The notes under the pieces were generated by a model. The model searched no databases, was not told the origin of the DNA, and was given only the letters and a program-made list of their open reading frames with translations. The translations under genes were made by a program, and so were the position numbers. A stretch of DNA of 64,000 bases, taken from the NCBI GenBank assembly GCA_036378735.1, contig DASUVX010000135.1, forward strand, positions 11,305 through 75,304, in the 5' to 3' direction. Positions 1 through 7,622 of this stretch are shown in pieces. This stretch comes from GCA-003244245 sp036378735 (GTDB lineage: Bacteria > Actinomycetota > Actinomycetes > Mycobacteriales > Pseudonocardiaceae). Numbering within the stretch: position 1 is the first letter of the stretch; the number at the start of each line of letters is the position of its first letter.

Positions 1-1
1 C

Positions 2-556
2 ACCGGCGACGCTGGAAACCCCGCGTCGGCCGCCGACCCGCAGTCGCTGGCCGGCAAGGTGTTGCGGATCGATACCTTCGGCCACCCAGCGCCGGGCAAC
101 CCCGCCGGCTCCATGGTGCTGGTCAGTGGATTGCACTTACCGGGTGGGTTGTCCATCGACCCGGTGACCAAGGAACTGTGGATCACCGACCGGGTACCCG
201 ACCACGACTTGCTGTACCGAGTACAGCCGGGACGGCAGTTAGGCCGAGCCTCTTGGACCTGGCCCGGAGGCAGCGGCGCGGCAGGCTGCGTTGTCATGCT
301 GGGCCGTATCCAGATCGCGTTCACCAGTGGCGCGCCGATGTTCGCGCTGGGGATCGGACCGGATGGCACCTTCATCGGCCCGCCCCTGCAGATCCCGCTG
401 GAGCGCTACGGCCGGATCTCTGCGGCCGCGCTGAGCCCGGACGGTCGGGCGCTGTGGCTGGGCACGGTGAACAAAACGAGCGCCAAGCGCGTGTCCAGCG
501 ATGACCGCGTCTTCATCCTCCCCGACCTGGTCGGCCCCGGAGCAGGCCACGACTAA
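2..556 (+). CDS. PQQ-dependent sugar dehydrogenase-like protein, C-terminal part (5' end outside window)
   Basis: The open frame enters from the left edge and ends at TAA 554-556. Its first visible residues, TGDAGNPASAADPQSLAGKV followed by LRID, match the conserved GDAG...SLAGKVLRID region of the glucose/sorbosone dehydrogenase (GSDH) beta-propeller family. Later blades show LSIDPVTKELWITD and ISAAALSPDGRALWLG. These are usually secreted lipoproteins that oxidise sugars with PQQ. The N-terminal lipobox, catalytic histidine and most of the propeller lie outside the window, so activity cannot be judged. The tail ends soon after the last blade. Family assignment is fairly secure, substrate unknown. 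Confidence 0.75.
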   Translation, partial: TGDAGNPASAADPQSLAGKVLRIDTFGHPAPGNPAGSMVLVSGLHLPGGLSIDPVTKELWITDRVPDHDLLYRVQPGRQLGRASWTWPGGSGAAGCVVMLGRIQIAFTSGAPMFALGIGPDGTFIGPPLQIPLERYGRISAAALSPDGRALWLGTVNKTSAKRVSSDDRVFILPDLVGPGAGHD

Positions 557-563
557 CGCTCCC

Positions 564-655
564 CTGCCCGAACCCCCTCCCCGCGTGTCGCGCCTCCCTG
601 CCCGGTGTGTCGCGTCCTCCTGCCCGGTGTGTCGCGCCGCTGTGCCCGGTGAGAT
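564..655. repeat. Short imperfect tandem repeat (unit about 22 nt, TGCCCGGTGTGTCGCG core)
   Basis: Between the sugar dehydrogenase stop and vapB, the segment CTGCCCGGTGTGTCGCG recurs at about 599 and 620, with degenerate copies at about 564 and 643. The sequence is seen directly. No function is evident. It may be slippage-derived intergenic sequence or part of a downstream terminator region. It is too short and irregular for a CRISPR. Confidence 0.6.
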
Positions 656-743
656 CGGAAGCTAATCGGGCTACACGACGGCGAACCGTGATCAGGCCCA
701 CCATAGGGTGACCTGAGGCCGCCAGGCGACCAGCTATTGCAAG

Positions 744-776
744 ATGCGTGATGCGCGTAGTGATAGCATCACGCAT
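744..776. promoter_or_regulatory. Perfect 11-bp inverted repeat, probable VapB(C) operator
   Basis: ATGCGTGATGC (744-754) and its exact reverse complement GCATCACGCAT (766-776) are separated by 11 bp and directly abut the vapB ATG at 777. Toxin-antitoxin operons of this type are autorepressed by the antitoxin or complex at palindromes over their promoter. TTGCAA at 737-742 could be a -35, and TAGTGA (758) or TAGCAT (764) a -10, which would give a leaderless or nearly leaderless transcript. This agrees with the absence of a Shine-Dalgarno before 777. Autoregulation is inferred. Confidence 0.7.
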
Positions 777-1010
777 ATGCGTACGACGTTAGATCTGGAC
801 AGTTCGGTGCTGGCGCAGCTCAAGCAGCGCGTGCGCCGGGAGAACAAGACCCTCGGACAGGTCGCGTCGCAGTTATTGGCCAAGGCGCTGGCGGACACCG
901 AGGATCACACTGAGCCAGGCTCGCTGGTCTGGACCGCCCAGCCCATGGGGGCGCGGGTCGATCTCGACGATCGTGACGCACTCCATCGGATCATGGATGC
1001 GGATCGATGA
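777..1010 (+). CDS. vapB: VapB-type ribbon-helix-helix antitoxin
   Basis: Small protein of 77 residues beginning MRTTLDLDSSVLAQLKQRV, the usual N-terminal beta strand and helix of a ribbon-helix-helix antitoxin. The tail is acidic and Asp-rich (RVDLDDRDALHRIMDADR) and would wrap the toxin. I chose ATG 777 rather than the in-frame ATG at 744, because 744 lies inside the operator palindrome and the RHH motif begins exactly at 777. The stop TGA overlaps the vapC start (ATGA, 1007-1010), so the pair is translationally coupled. It would neutralise the PIN-domain toxin and repress its own promoter. Confidence 0.85.
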   Translation: MRTTLDLDSSVLAQLKQRVRRENKTLGQVASQLLAKALADTEDHTEPGSLVWTAQPMGARVDLDDRDALHRIMDADR

Positions 1011-1453
1011 GTGTCGCGATCGATGCCAATGTGCTGCTGTACGCCTCGGATCAGCGCAGCCCGCGGCACGACAGTGCACGCGACCTGCTCGAGCGGCTCG
1101 CTGCCGGACCCGGCCTGGTCTACCTGTTTTGGCCGGTGGCAATGGCCTACCTGAGGATCGCGACGCATCCGGCCGTGTTCGAGCATCCGCTTGATCCGCA
1201 GGTCGCGCAGGCCAACCTCAGCGCGCTGCTCGAACGGGCGCATATCCGGTGCCCTGGTGAGGGCCCCGGATTCTGGACGCTCTACCAGGACACCGTGCGC
1301 GGTGACGTGGTGCGCGGCAACCTTGTTCCGGACGCACACATCGCCGCGCTCATGCGCCAGCATGGCGTTGCCACGATCTGGACGGCGGACCGGGACTTTA
1401 AACGCTTTCCGGACATCACCGCGCGCGACCCGTACATCGAGGCGAGCCGCTGA
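1007..1453 (+). CDS. vapC: VapC-type PIN-domain ribonuclease toxin
   Basis: 148-residue PIN domain. The conserved acidic residues expected to bind Mg2+/Mn2+ are visible at D6 (VAIDANVLL), D109 (LVPDAHIAAL) and D128/D130 (TADRDFKRF). The central MAYLRIATHPAVF segment resembles the mycobacterial PIN subfamily that carries an FLRxxTHPxxF motif. Such toxins cleave tRNA or rRNA; the target here is unknown. It overlaps vapB by 4 nt and converges on gatB with only 7 nt between stops. That makes it an orphan TA insertion between housekeeping genes. All catalytic positions look intact, so the toxin is probably functional. Confidence 0.88.
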   Translation: MSVAIDANVLLYASDQRSPRHDSARDLLERLAAGPGLVYLFWPVAMAYLRIATHPAVFEHPLDPQVAQANLSALLERAHIRCPGEGPGFWTLYQDTVRGDVVRGNLVPDAHIAALMRQHGVATIWTADRDFKRFPDITARDPYIEASR

Positions 1454-1460
1454 CTGGCAC

Positions 1461-2960
1461 TCACGGGGCGCAGCGCGCCAACACCAGCTCGCGCACCCGT
1501 TGGGCGTTGGCTTGGCCACCGGTGGCCTTCATCACGGCGCCGACGATCGCGCCCGCCGCGGCTACCTTGCCGCCGCGGATCTTGGCCGCGATGTCGGGCT
1601 GGGCAGCCAAAGCCTGTTCGACGGCGGCGGTCAGCGCGGAGTCGTCGGACACCACGGCGAGACCACGGGCGGCGACGACGTCGTCGGGCTCCCCCTCACC
1701 GGCGAGGACGCCATCGACGACCTGGCGGGCCAGGTTGTTGGTCAGCGCCCCTTCGGCAACCAGTGAGACCACCCGGGCTACCTGCTTCGGGGTGATGGCC
1801 AGTTCGGCCAGCTCCACGCCACGGGAATTGGCCTGTTGAGTGAGATAAGCCACCCACCATGACCGGGCCTCGGTGGGCGGCGCCCCCGCATCGACGGTGG
1901 CCGCGACCAGCTCCAGCGCGCCGGCGTTGATCAGATCCCGCAACTCCAGATCGGACAGGCCCCATTCGGCTTGTACCCGGGCCCCGCGCTGCCAGGGCAG
2001 CTCGGGAAGTGTCGCGCGTAATTTCTCCACCGACTCGTCGCTGGGGGTGATCGGCACCAGGTCGGGCTCCGGGAAGTACCGGTAGTCCTCCGAGGTCTCC
2101 TTCCGCCGCCCGGCCGACGTGGTGCCGCTGGCCTCGTCGAAGTGCCGGGTCTCCTGCACGATCTGGCCACCGGAGGCCAGTACCGCGGCCTGCCGGCACA
2201 TCTCGTATCGCACCGCGCGCTCCACCGAGCGCAGCGAGTTGACGTTCTTGGTCTCGGTACGGGTGCCGAACACCGACGAGCCGCGCGGCATCAGCGAGAC
2301 GTTGGCGTCGCAGCGCAGCGATCCCTGATCCATCCGCACGTCGGACACGCCCAACGCGCGCAGCAGATCCCGTAGTGCGGTGACGTAGGCCCGGGCGACC
2401 TCGGGCGCGCGGTCCCCCGTGCCGACCATCGGCTTGGTGACGATCTCGATCAGTGGGACGCCGGCTCGGTTGTAGTCCAGCAGCGAGTGGCTCGCCCCGT
2501 GAATCCGGCCGGTCGCGCCACCGATATGTAGCGACTTGCCGGTGTCCTCCTCCATGTGGGCGCGCTCGATGCCGACGGTGAATGTCGAGCCGTCACCCAG
2601 CTGCACCTCCAGCGACCCGTGCACCGCGATCGGCTCGTCGTATTGCGAGATCTGGAAGTTCTTGGGCATGTCCGGGTAGAAATAGTTCTTCCGGGCGAAC
2701 CGGCACCACGGCGCGATCGAGCAGTTCAACGCCAGCCCGATCCGGATCACCGACTCCACCGCGGCGCGGTTGAGCACCGGAAGCGATCCCGGCAACCCCA
2801 GGCAGGTGGGGCACACGTGGGTGTTGGGTGGCGCTCCGAACACGTTGGCGCAGCCGCAGAACATCTTCGTCGCGGTGGACAGCTCCACGTGCACTTCAAG
2901 CCCGAGTACCGGGTCGAAACGCTCCAGCACCTCGCTGTAGTCCATCAGTGCCGCCGTCAT
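1461..2960 (-). CDS. gatB: Aspartyl/glutamyl-tRNA(Asn/Gln) amidotransferase subunit B
   Basis: 499-residue GatB. It is the kinase/tRNA-binding subunit of GatCAB, which converts misacylated Glu-tRNA(Gln) and Asp-tRNA(Asn) to the amidated forms. The N-terminal core shows GLEVHVELSTATKMFCGCAN, the zinc-site Cys pairs (CGC...CPTC) and KNYFYPDMPKNFQISQYDEP. A YqeY-type tail domain occupies roughly the last 150 residues. The start at 2960 shares one base with the gatA stop (TGATG), indicating coupled translation. An upstream in-frame start would lie inside gatA and is less likely. Last gene of gatC-gatA-gatB. Confidence 0.97.
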   Translation of the reverse strand: MTAALMDYSEVLERFDPVLGLEVHVELSTATKMFCGCANVFGAPPNTHVCPTCLGLPGSLPVLNRAAVESVIRIGLALNCSIAPWCRFARKNYFYPDMPKNFQISQYDEPIAVHGSLEVQLGDGSTFTVGIERAHMEEDTGKSLHIGGATGRIHGASHSLLDYNRAGVPLIEIVTKPMVGTGDRAPEVARAYVTALRDLLRALGVSDVRMDQGSLRCDANVSLMPRGSSVFGTRTETKNVNSLRSVERAVRYEMCRQAAVLASGGQIVQETRHFDEASGTTSAGRRKETSEDYRYFPEPDLVPITPSDESVEKLRATLPELPWQRGARVQAEWGLSDLELRDLINAGALELVAATVDAGAPPTEARSWWVAYLTQQANSRGVELAELAITPKQVARVVSLVAEGALTNNLARQVVDGVLAGEGEPDDVVAARGLAVVSDDSALTAAVEQALAAQPDIAAKIRGGKVAAAGAIVGAVMKATGGQANAQRVRELVLARCAP

Positions 2961-4477
2961 CACGCTGCAACCTCCAGGTCGGGCACCCGGCACCACAGCG
3001 GGCCCCCGTCGGCTGCGTCCCGAACGACCTCGTAGGCCGCGGCCACCCGGTAAGCCCGGTCGTCGGCCAGCGCGGGCGCCATCACTTGCAGGCCCACTGG
3101 CAGACCGTCGTCATCGGACAGCCCAGCCGGCACGGACAGCGCGGCGTTGCCGGCCAGGTTCGACGGGATGGTGCACAGGTCCGACAGGTACATCGCCAGC
3201 GGGTCGTCCACCCGTTCGCCAAGACGGAACGCGGTGGTCGGACTGGTCGGCGAGATCAGCACATCCACCTGCTCAAAGGCCGCGACGAAGTCACGGATGA
3301 TCAAGGTGCGAACCTTCTGCGCCTGGCCGTAGTAGGCGTCGTAATAGCCGGCGGACAGCGCGTAGGTGCCGAGCATGATGCGGCGCTTGACTTCGGGGCC
3401 GAAACCGGCCTCGCGGGTCAGCGACATCACCTCCTCGGCACTGCGGGTGCCATCGTCCCCGCAGCGCAACCCGTAGCGCATGCCATCGAAGCGGGCCAGG
3501 TTCGAGGAGCACTCGCTGGGCGCGATGAGGTAGTAGGCGGGCAGCGCGTGGTCGAAAGCCGGGCAGGACACCTCAACGATCGCGGCGCCCAGGTCACGCA
3601 GCCGGTTGACCGCCGTGTCGAAAGCGCGCAGCACCCCCGGCTGGTAGCCGTCTCCGCGGAGTTGGCTGACCACCCCGACCCGGACACCGGCCAACTCACC
3701 GGTAGCGCCGGCGCGAGCCGCCGCCACCACCGGGGGCACCGGGGCGTTGATAGACGTGGAATCCAGCGTGTCGTACCCGCCGATCACCTCGTGCAACAGC
3801 GCGGCATCGAGCACCGTGCGCGCCACCGGACCGCCCTGGTCCAGGCTGGAGGAGAACGCCACCAGGCCGTACCGGGAGACTCCCCCGTAGGTGGGTTTCA
3901 CGCCGACGGTGCCGGTTACCGCGCTGGGCTGGCGGATCGAGCCGCCGGTGTCCGTGCCGACCGCCAGTGGCGCCTCGAAGGCGGCCACCGCCGCCGCCGA
4001 CCCGCCACCGGACCCGCCCGGCACGCGGTCGAGGTCCCACGGATTGCGGGTGGGCCAGTAGGCGGAGTTCTCCGTCGAGGAGCCCATGGCGAACTCGTCC
4101 ATGTTGGTCTTGCCCAGGATGACCACACCCGCCTCCCGCAGCCTGCGGGTGACGGTGGCGTCATACGGTGGGCGCCAACCCTGCAGGATCCGCGAGCCAC
4201 ACGTGGTCGGCATGTCAACTGTGGTGAACACGTCCTTGAGTGCCAGCGGCACGCCGGCCAGCGGCGAGGCGGGCGGATCCCCGCGCTGGAGGCCCTGATC
4301 CACCGCGGCGGCAGCGGCCAGCGCGGCTTCGGTGTCCAGGTGCAGGAAGGCGCGCACCGCGGGATCTACCGCGCCGATTCGGTCCAGGTGCGCCTGGGTC
4401 ACCTCGACCGCCGAGGTCTGCCCGCGATGAATCCGCTCGGCCAGCTCGGCGGCCGGCAGCCTGGTCAACCGGGTCAT
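2960..4477 (-). CDS. gatA: Glutamyl-tRNA(Gln) amidotransferase subunit A
   Basis: 505-residue amidase-signature enzyme that hydrolyses glutamine and channels ammonia to GatB. The Ser-cisSer-Lys triad is visible: K81 in LALKDVFTT, S156 in PGGSGGGSAAA and S180 in GTDTGGSIRQP, in line with K79/S154/S178 of characterised GatA. Full family length. ATG 4477 overlaps the gatC stop (ATGA) and its own stop overlaps gatB by one base, so all three subunits are coupled. Confidence 0.97.
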   Translation of the reverse strand: MTRLTRLPAAELAERIHRGQTSAVEVTQAHLDRIGAVDPAVRAFLHLDTEAALAAAAAVDQGLQRGDPPASPLAGVPLALKDVFTTVDMPTTCGSRILQGWRPPYDATVTRRLREAGVVILGKTNMDEFAMGSSTENSAYWPTRNPWDLDRVPGGSGGGSAAAVAAFEAPLAVGTDTGGSIRQPSAVTGTVGVKPTYGGVSRYGLVAFSSSLDQGGPVARTVLDAALLHEVIGGYDTLDSTSINAPVPPVVAAARAGATGELAGVRVGVVSQLRGDGYQPGVLRAFDTAVNRLRDLGAAIVEVSCPAFDHALPAYYLIAPSECSSNLARFDGMRYGLRCGDDGTRSAEEVMSLTREAGFGPEVKRRIMLGTYALSAGYYDAYYGQAQKVRTLIIRDFVAAFEQVDVLISPTSPTTAFRLGERVDDPLAMYLSDLCTIPSNLAGNAALSVPAGLSDDDGLPVGLQVMAPALADDRAYRVAAAYEVVRDAADGGPLWCRVPDLEVAA

Positions 4478-4770
4478 GACTCGTCCAGGATGCGCGGCAC
4501 CCGGAACCGACCGTCCTCGGTGGCATAGGCCCCCGACAGTGCCTGCTGCTGGGTCAATCCGGGGCGCGGCACGTCGTCGCGGAACACATCCTCCAGGCCG
4601 ATCGCGTGCGAGGTGGGAGCGATGTCGTCGGCCGCCACCTCGCTGACCCGGGCCACCGAAGTCAAAATGACGTCGAGCTGGCCGGCGAACAGGTCCAATT
4701 CCTCCTCGGTGACGGCCAGCCGGGCGAGCCGGGCGAGATGCGCGACCTCGTCACGGGAGATGCTGGGCAC
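4474..4770 (-). CDS. gatC: Glutamyl-tRNA(Gln) amidotransferase subunit C
   Basis: 98-residue GatC (SISRDEVAHLARLARLAVTE, typical helical N-terminus; TEDGRFRVPRILDES tail). It stabilises the GatA-GatB interface. I chose GTG 4770 because an AGGAG sits 7 nt upstream and homologs start just before the SRDEVAHLARLA helix. An ATG at 4875 would add 35 residues of unrelated sequence. First gene of the gatCAB operon, divergent from the ACT-domain gene. Confidence 0.93.
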   Translation of the reverse strand: MPSISRDEVAHLARLARLAVTEEELDLFAGQLDVILTSVARVSEVAADDIAPTSHAIGLEDVFRDDVPRPGLTQQQALSGAYATEDGRFRVPRILDES

Positions 4771-4808
4771 GCAGACTCCTGAATGCTCGTGGGATTGCTG
4801 ATCCGGCG

Positions 4809-4814
4809 AGTCTA
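4809..4814 (-). promoter_or_regulatory. Possible -10 box of the gatCAB operon
   Basis: On the minus strand TAGACT matches the actinobacterial TANNNT -10 consensus. It would start a transcript near 4802, about 30 nt before the gatC GTG. No convincing -35 is seen at the ideal spacing (GGCTTG is the nearest), so this is tentative. Confidence 0.35.
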
Positions 4815-4984
4815 GCCTCGGATCTTTTTCCAAGCCGGGTACCCGGTCACGTGCTGGGGACGCGACCGGCTGCATCGCTCTGCGACAATCGGCGGCCGGC
4901 GAGCGCTCGGGCTATCGGAATCGGCGCGTCGTAATGGAGGATCTGTATGGAGTTGGCGCGGCGGGTGAACAGGCACGGCGGCGG

Positions 4985-5638
4985 ATGTCCTTTCTGATCC
5001 GGGTCCAGCTGCCGGACCGTCCTGGCGCGCTCGGCGCGGTGGCCACCGCGCTGGGCAAGGTAGGAGTCGACATCCTCAGCCTGGACGTCGTCGAGCGCAG
5101 ATCCGGCGTGGCCATCGACGATCTCGTCGTGGAACTTCCCTCCGGCCGGCTACCGGATGTGTTGATCACCGCTGCGGAATCGGTCCAGGGTGTGGAGGTC
5201 GATGCCGTCCGCCCATGGGCGGGAGTCCTGGACACGCACCGGGAACTGGAGCTGGTGGAGCGGATCGCCGCCGACCCCGAGTACGGCCTGCAGGTCTTTA
5301 CCGACGGGGTGCCTAAGATCGTCCGAGCAGGTTGGGCGGTCGTGTTCGCCACCACGGACGGCGAACCGCGCCGGGTCACCGCGTCGTTCGCCGCGCCGGA
5401 GACGGTGGCCGGGACCCTGCCCTGGTGGCCGTTGCGCCGGGCCACGATCTTGGACGGTGAAGAGGCCTGGGTGCCGCTGCCGTGGCGCGAGCTGGGCACT
5501 GAGCTCGCGGCCACCCCGCTGGGCGGCCCGGATCGGGTGTTGCTGGTAGGCCGCCCGGGCGGACCGATGTTTCGAGCAGCTGAGCTCGCCCGCCTGGAGC
5601 ACTTGGCTGGGATCGTCGCGGTGGTGCTGCGAAAGTGA
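4985..5638 (+). CDS. ACT-domain amino-acid-binding protein (Rv3013-like)
   Basis: A 217-residue protein opening with an ACT domain (MSFLIRVQLPDRPGALGAVA...VGVDILSLDVVE), followed by a second conserved half without a recognised catalytic motif. It sits divergently next to gatCAB, as Rv3013 does in mycobacteria. It may sense an amino acid, but no activity is established. I favour ATG 4985 because the ACT beta strand starts there; ATG 4934 is an in-frame alternative. A strong GGAGG (4936-4940) instead precedes an out-of-frame ATG at 4947 that opens a 16-codon ORF ending at 4997, across this start. Translation may therefore be coupled to a short leader peptide. Confidence 0.8.
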   Translation: MSFLIRVQLPDRPGALGAVATALGKVGVDILSLDVVERRSGVAIDDLVVELPSGRLPDVLITAAESVQGVEVDAVRPWAGVLDTHRELELVERIAADPEYGLQVFTDGVPKIVRAGWAVVFATTDGEPRRVTASFAAPETVAGTLPWWPLRRATILDGEEAWVPLPWRELGTELAATPLGGPDRVLLVGRPGGPMFRAAELARLEHLAGIVAVVLRK

Positions 5639-5828
5639 TCGCCTAGATCAACTCGCGAATGCAGGTCAGGTCAGCAGCAACCGAGGCCAGGAGGTCGCTA
5701 CCGCAGCGATCACGTCGTGAACTCGACAGGACCGACGTTTCGAGGCCGCCCAGGCGTCGGTTTGTCGGGTTCACGGCACATCCGCCGATGGGGTGATGGT
5801 GCGTGCCCGCTCCTATGACGAGGACCTG

Positions 5829-7622
5829 CTAGCTCACATTCCATTCGTTCGCATTCCAGGTGACGCCATCCGAACCTTGCCGGTAGACACTGTCGATGTT
5901 GTTCGAGTAGGCCCACATAATGGGGATTTGAAACAGCGGAAGTGACACCATGTCATCGGCGAGAAGCCGATCGGCCTTCGCCAGCGCATCCGTCTGGGTC
6001 GACTCGGTGTACTCCGTCTCCGCGACACCCAGCGCGGTATCGAGAGCGGGGTTGCTGTAATGCTGGTGATTGAGCCTTCCCGTGCTTTCATAGTGGTCGG
6101 CCGCAGACCACGCACGGGGCGTACGCGAGCTCGCGGTCAGAACCACATCGAACCGCCCGTGGGACACCGCATCGTCCAGGTCGTTCGGCCTGGCACTATT
6201 GGCGATCTCCATTCCGGCCTGCCGGCATTGCGTCCTGATCAGGTCAACCTCTTGAGAGTGAGCCGGCGAACCGTCGTGGCTGATCGCGAAGGAAAGTCGC
6301 TGACCGGCCCGCGAGTAGACGCCGTCGGAGCCCAGCACCCAGCCGCCACGCTCCAATGTAACCTGCGCCTTCTGCGCGTCGGCGACCATTTTTTCCGTGT
6401 AAAGGTCTTCATACCTCGCATCACCCGGAAGGAATATGAGGCTACCCAGCGGTTGAGCCTCCGGGCGCACTCCGCGAACAAGTTCGTCGACTAACTTGTT
6501 ACGGTCGATGCACTGGGCGAAGGCCGTCCGGACGACTGGATCCTTGAACAACGGACTGGCCAGATTGAGATCCAGGTGTTCGACGGTGGGGCCGTCCCGC
6601 GTTTGAAATATCACACCTTGCGCGGACAGCTCCCGCAACCGATCGGCCAGTAGCGGATCGGCCGGCAGTTGGACGACCCCGAACTGCCGGTTCGCCAGAC
6701 CCGCCAGCGCAGCAGCCCCGTCCGCCACAGCCGTGAACACGATCCTCGCTGGGCCTCCGGGATTGCCCGGCCAGTTGTTGTTGCGAATCAGCACGGTTTG
6801 CGCGCTCGACGTCGAGCTGTCGAACTGGTAGGGACCCGATGCCGGCATCGTCTTGAGGTCGAAGCCGGTCCATCTGCTGTTCCAGAATTCACCGGCCTTG
6901 CGCAGCTCAGCGGGTGCGGAGGTCGGCCGCAGCGCGGTGACGTCGGAGATGCCGGTCGCCTGCTCGAGAATATGCGCGGGCAGAATGGCGTGCTGGATAT
7001 AATTTCGGCGCCAATCGGCGTAGGGAGATCGGTAGGTCTCGACGAAGGTGTTGTTATTTCGACACTCGGCGGTGACGCGATCCAATCCGCGGGTACTCGC
7101 CGGCGTGAAGTACGGTGTGGAACCACTGCCCGCAAGCCACGCCAGGTAGAAGTCACGGCAGTCCCACGGCTGCCCGTCCGACCATCGAATGTTCGGTTTG
7201 ATTTTGTAGGTGACGACTTGTGGATCTTTTGACGTCAGCTCTGCTGAGGCGAGCACGTCAGAGTTGAGCAGGAGCTTTCCGTTGCCATCGACGATGAACG
7301 GATTGACGAGCACCTGGTTGAGCACTAGATCATTGTCTGGATTTTTCATCGTTTGAGACGTCGTGTTGTTATAGGCGGAAAACGGGGCACCGTGCGCGAT
7401 GACGACCGCATGACCAGGTGGCACCTTCGGAGCCCGGTAGGTCCCATCGCCGCCGTCACCGCGCGCCTGCGTATTGGCGAGGCCGCCGCCGTCAGGACGG
7501 TCGGCTTCCCGAACGCCCACACAACCGGCCACCGCGAGGGCAAGGCAGATAATCCCCACCAGAAGCCTGGTCAGGACCCGGACGCGTCTCGGTCCCAGCA
7601 ACTGGTTGCCTCCCGCTATCAC
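5829..7622 (-). CDS. LpqW-like extracellular solute-binding lipoprotein (SBP family 5), second copy
   Basis: 597-residue lipoprotein. The signal segment LLVGIICLALAVAGC ends in a lipobox with the lipidated Cys at about residue 34. The body is SBP_bac_5-like (YKIKPNIRWSDGQPWDCRDF; PYQFDSSTSSAQTVLIRNN; FAQCIDRNKLVDELVRG). GTG 7622 is preferred because GTGA overlaps the stop of the upstream paralogue. Dipeptide-binding proteins normally accompany permease and ATPase genes, but none is present here. Linkage to typA suggests the LpqW group, implicated in mycobacteria in cell-envelope mannolipid regulation rather than transport. Role here inferred. Confidence 0.8.
   Translation of the reverse strand: MIAGGNQLLGPRRVRVLTRLLVGIICLALAVAGCVGVREADRPDGGGLANTQARGDGGDGTYRAPKVPPGHAVVIAHGAPFSAYNNTTSQTMKNPDNDLVLNQVLVNPFIVDGNGKLLLNSDVLASAELTSKDPQVVTYKIKPNIRWSDGQPWDCRDFYLAWLAGSGSTPYFTPASTRGLDRVTAECRNNNTFVETYRSPYADWRRNYIQHAILPAHILEQATGISDVTALRPTSAPAELRKAGEFWNSRWTGFDLKTMPASGPYQFDSSTSSAQTVLIRNNNWPGNPGGPARIVFTAVADGAAALAGLANRQFGVVQLPADPLLADRLRELSAQGVIFQTRDGPTVEHLDLNLASPLFKDPVVRTAFAQCIDRNKLVDELVRGVRPEAQPLGSLIFLPGDARYEDLYTEKMVADAQKAQVTLERGGWVLGSDGVYSRAGQRLSFAISHDGSPAHSQEVDLIRTQCRQAGMEIANSARPNDLDDAVSHGRFDVVLTASSRTPRAWSAADHYESTGRLNHQHYSNPALDTALGVAETEYTESTQTDALAKADRLLADDMVSLPLFQIPIMWAYSNNIDSVYRQGSDGVTWNANEWNVS

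Noticed and set aside
564..655. CRISPR-like short repeats
   Set aside because: Units are about 22 nt, contiguous and degenerate with no unique spacers, and no cas genes are present.
2828..4528. Long plus-strand ORF (566 codons) opposite gatB/gatA
   Set aside because: It is antisense to two clearly conserved enzymes, rich in Arg/Gly/His as expected of a GC-rich shadow frame, with no family motif or Shine-Dalgarno.
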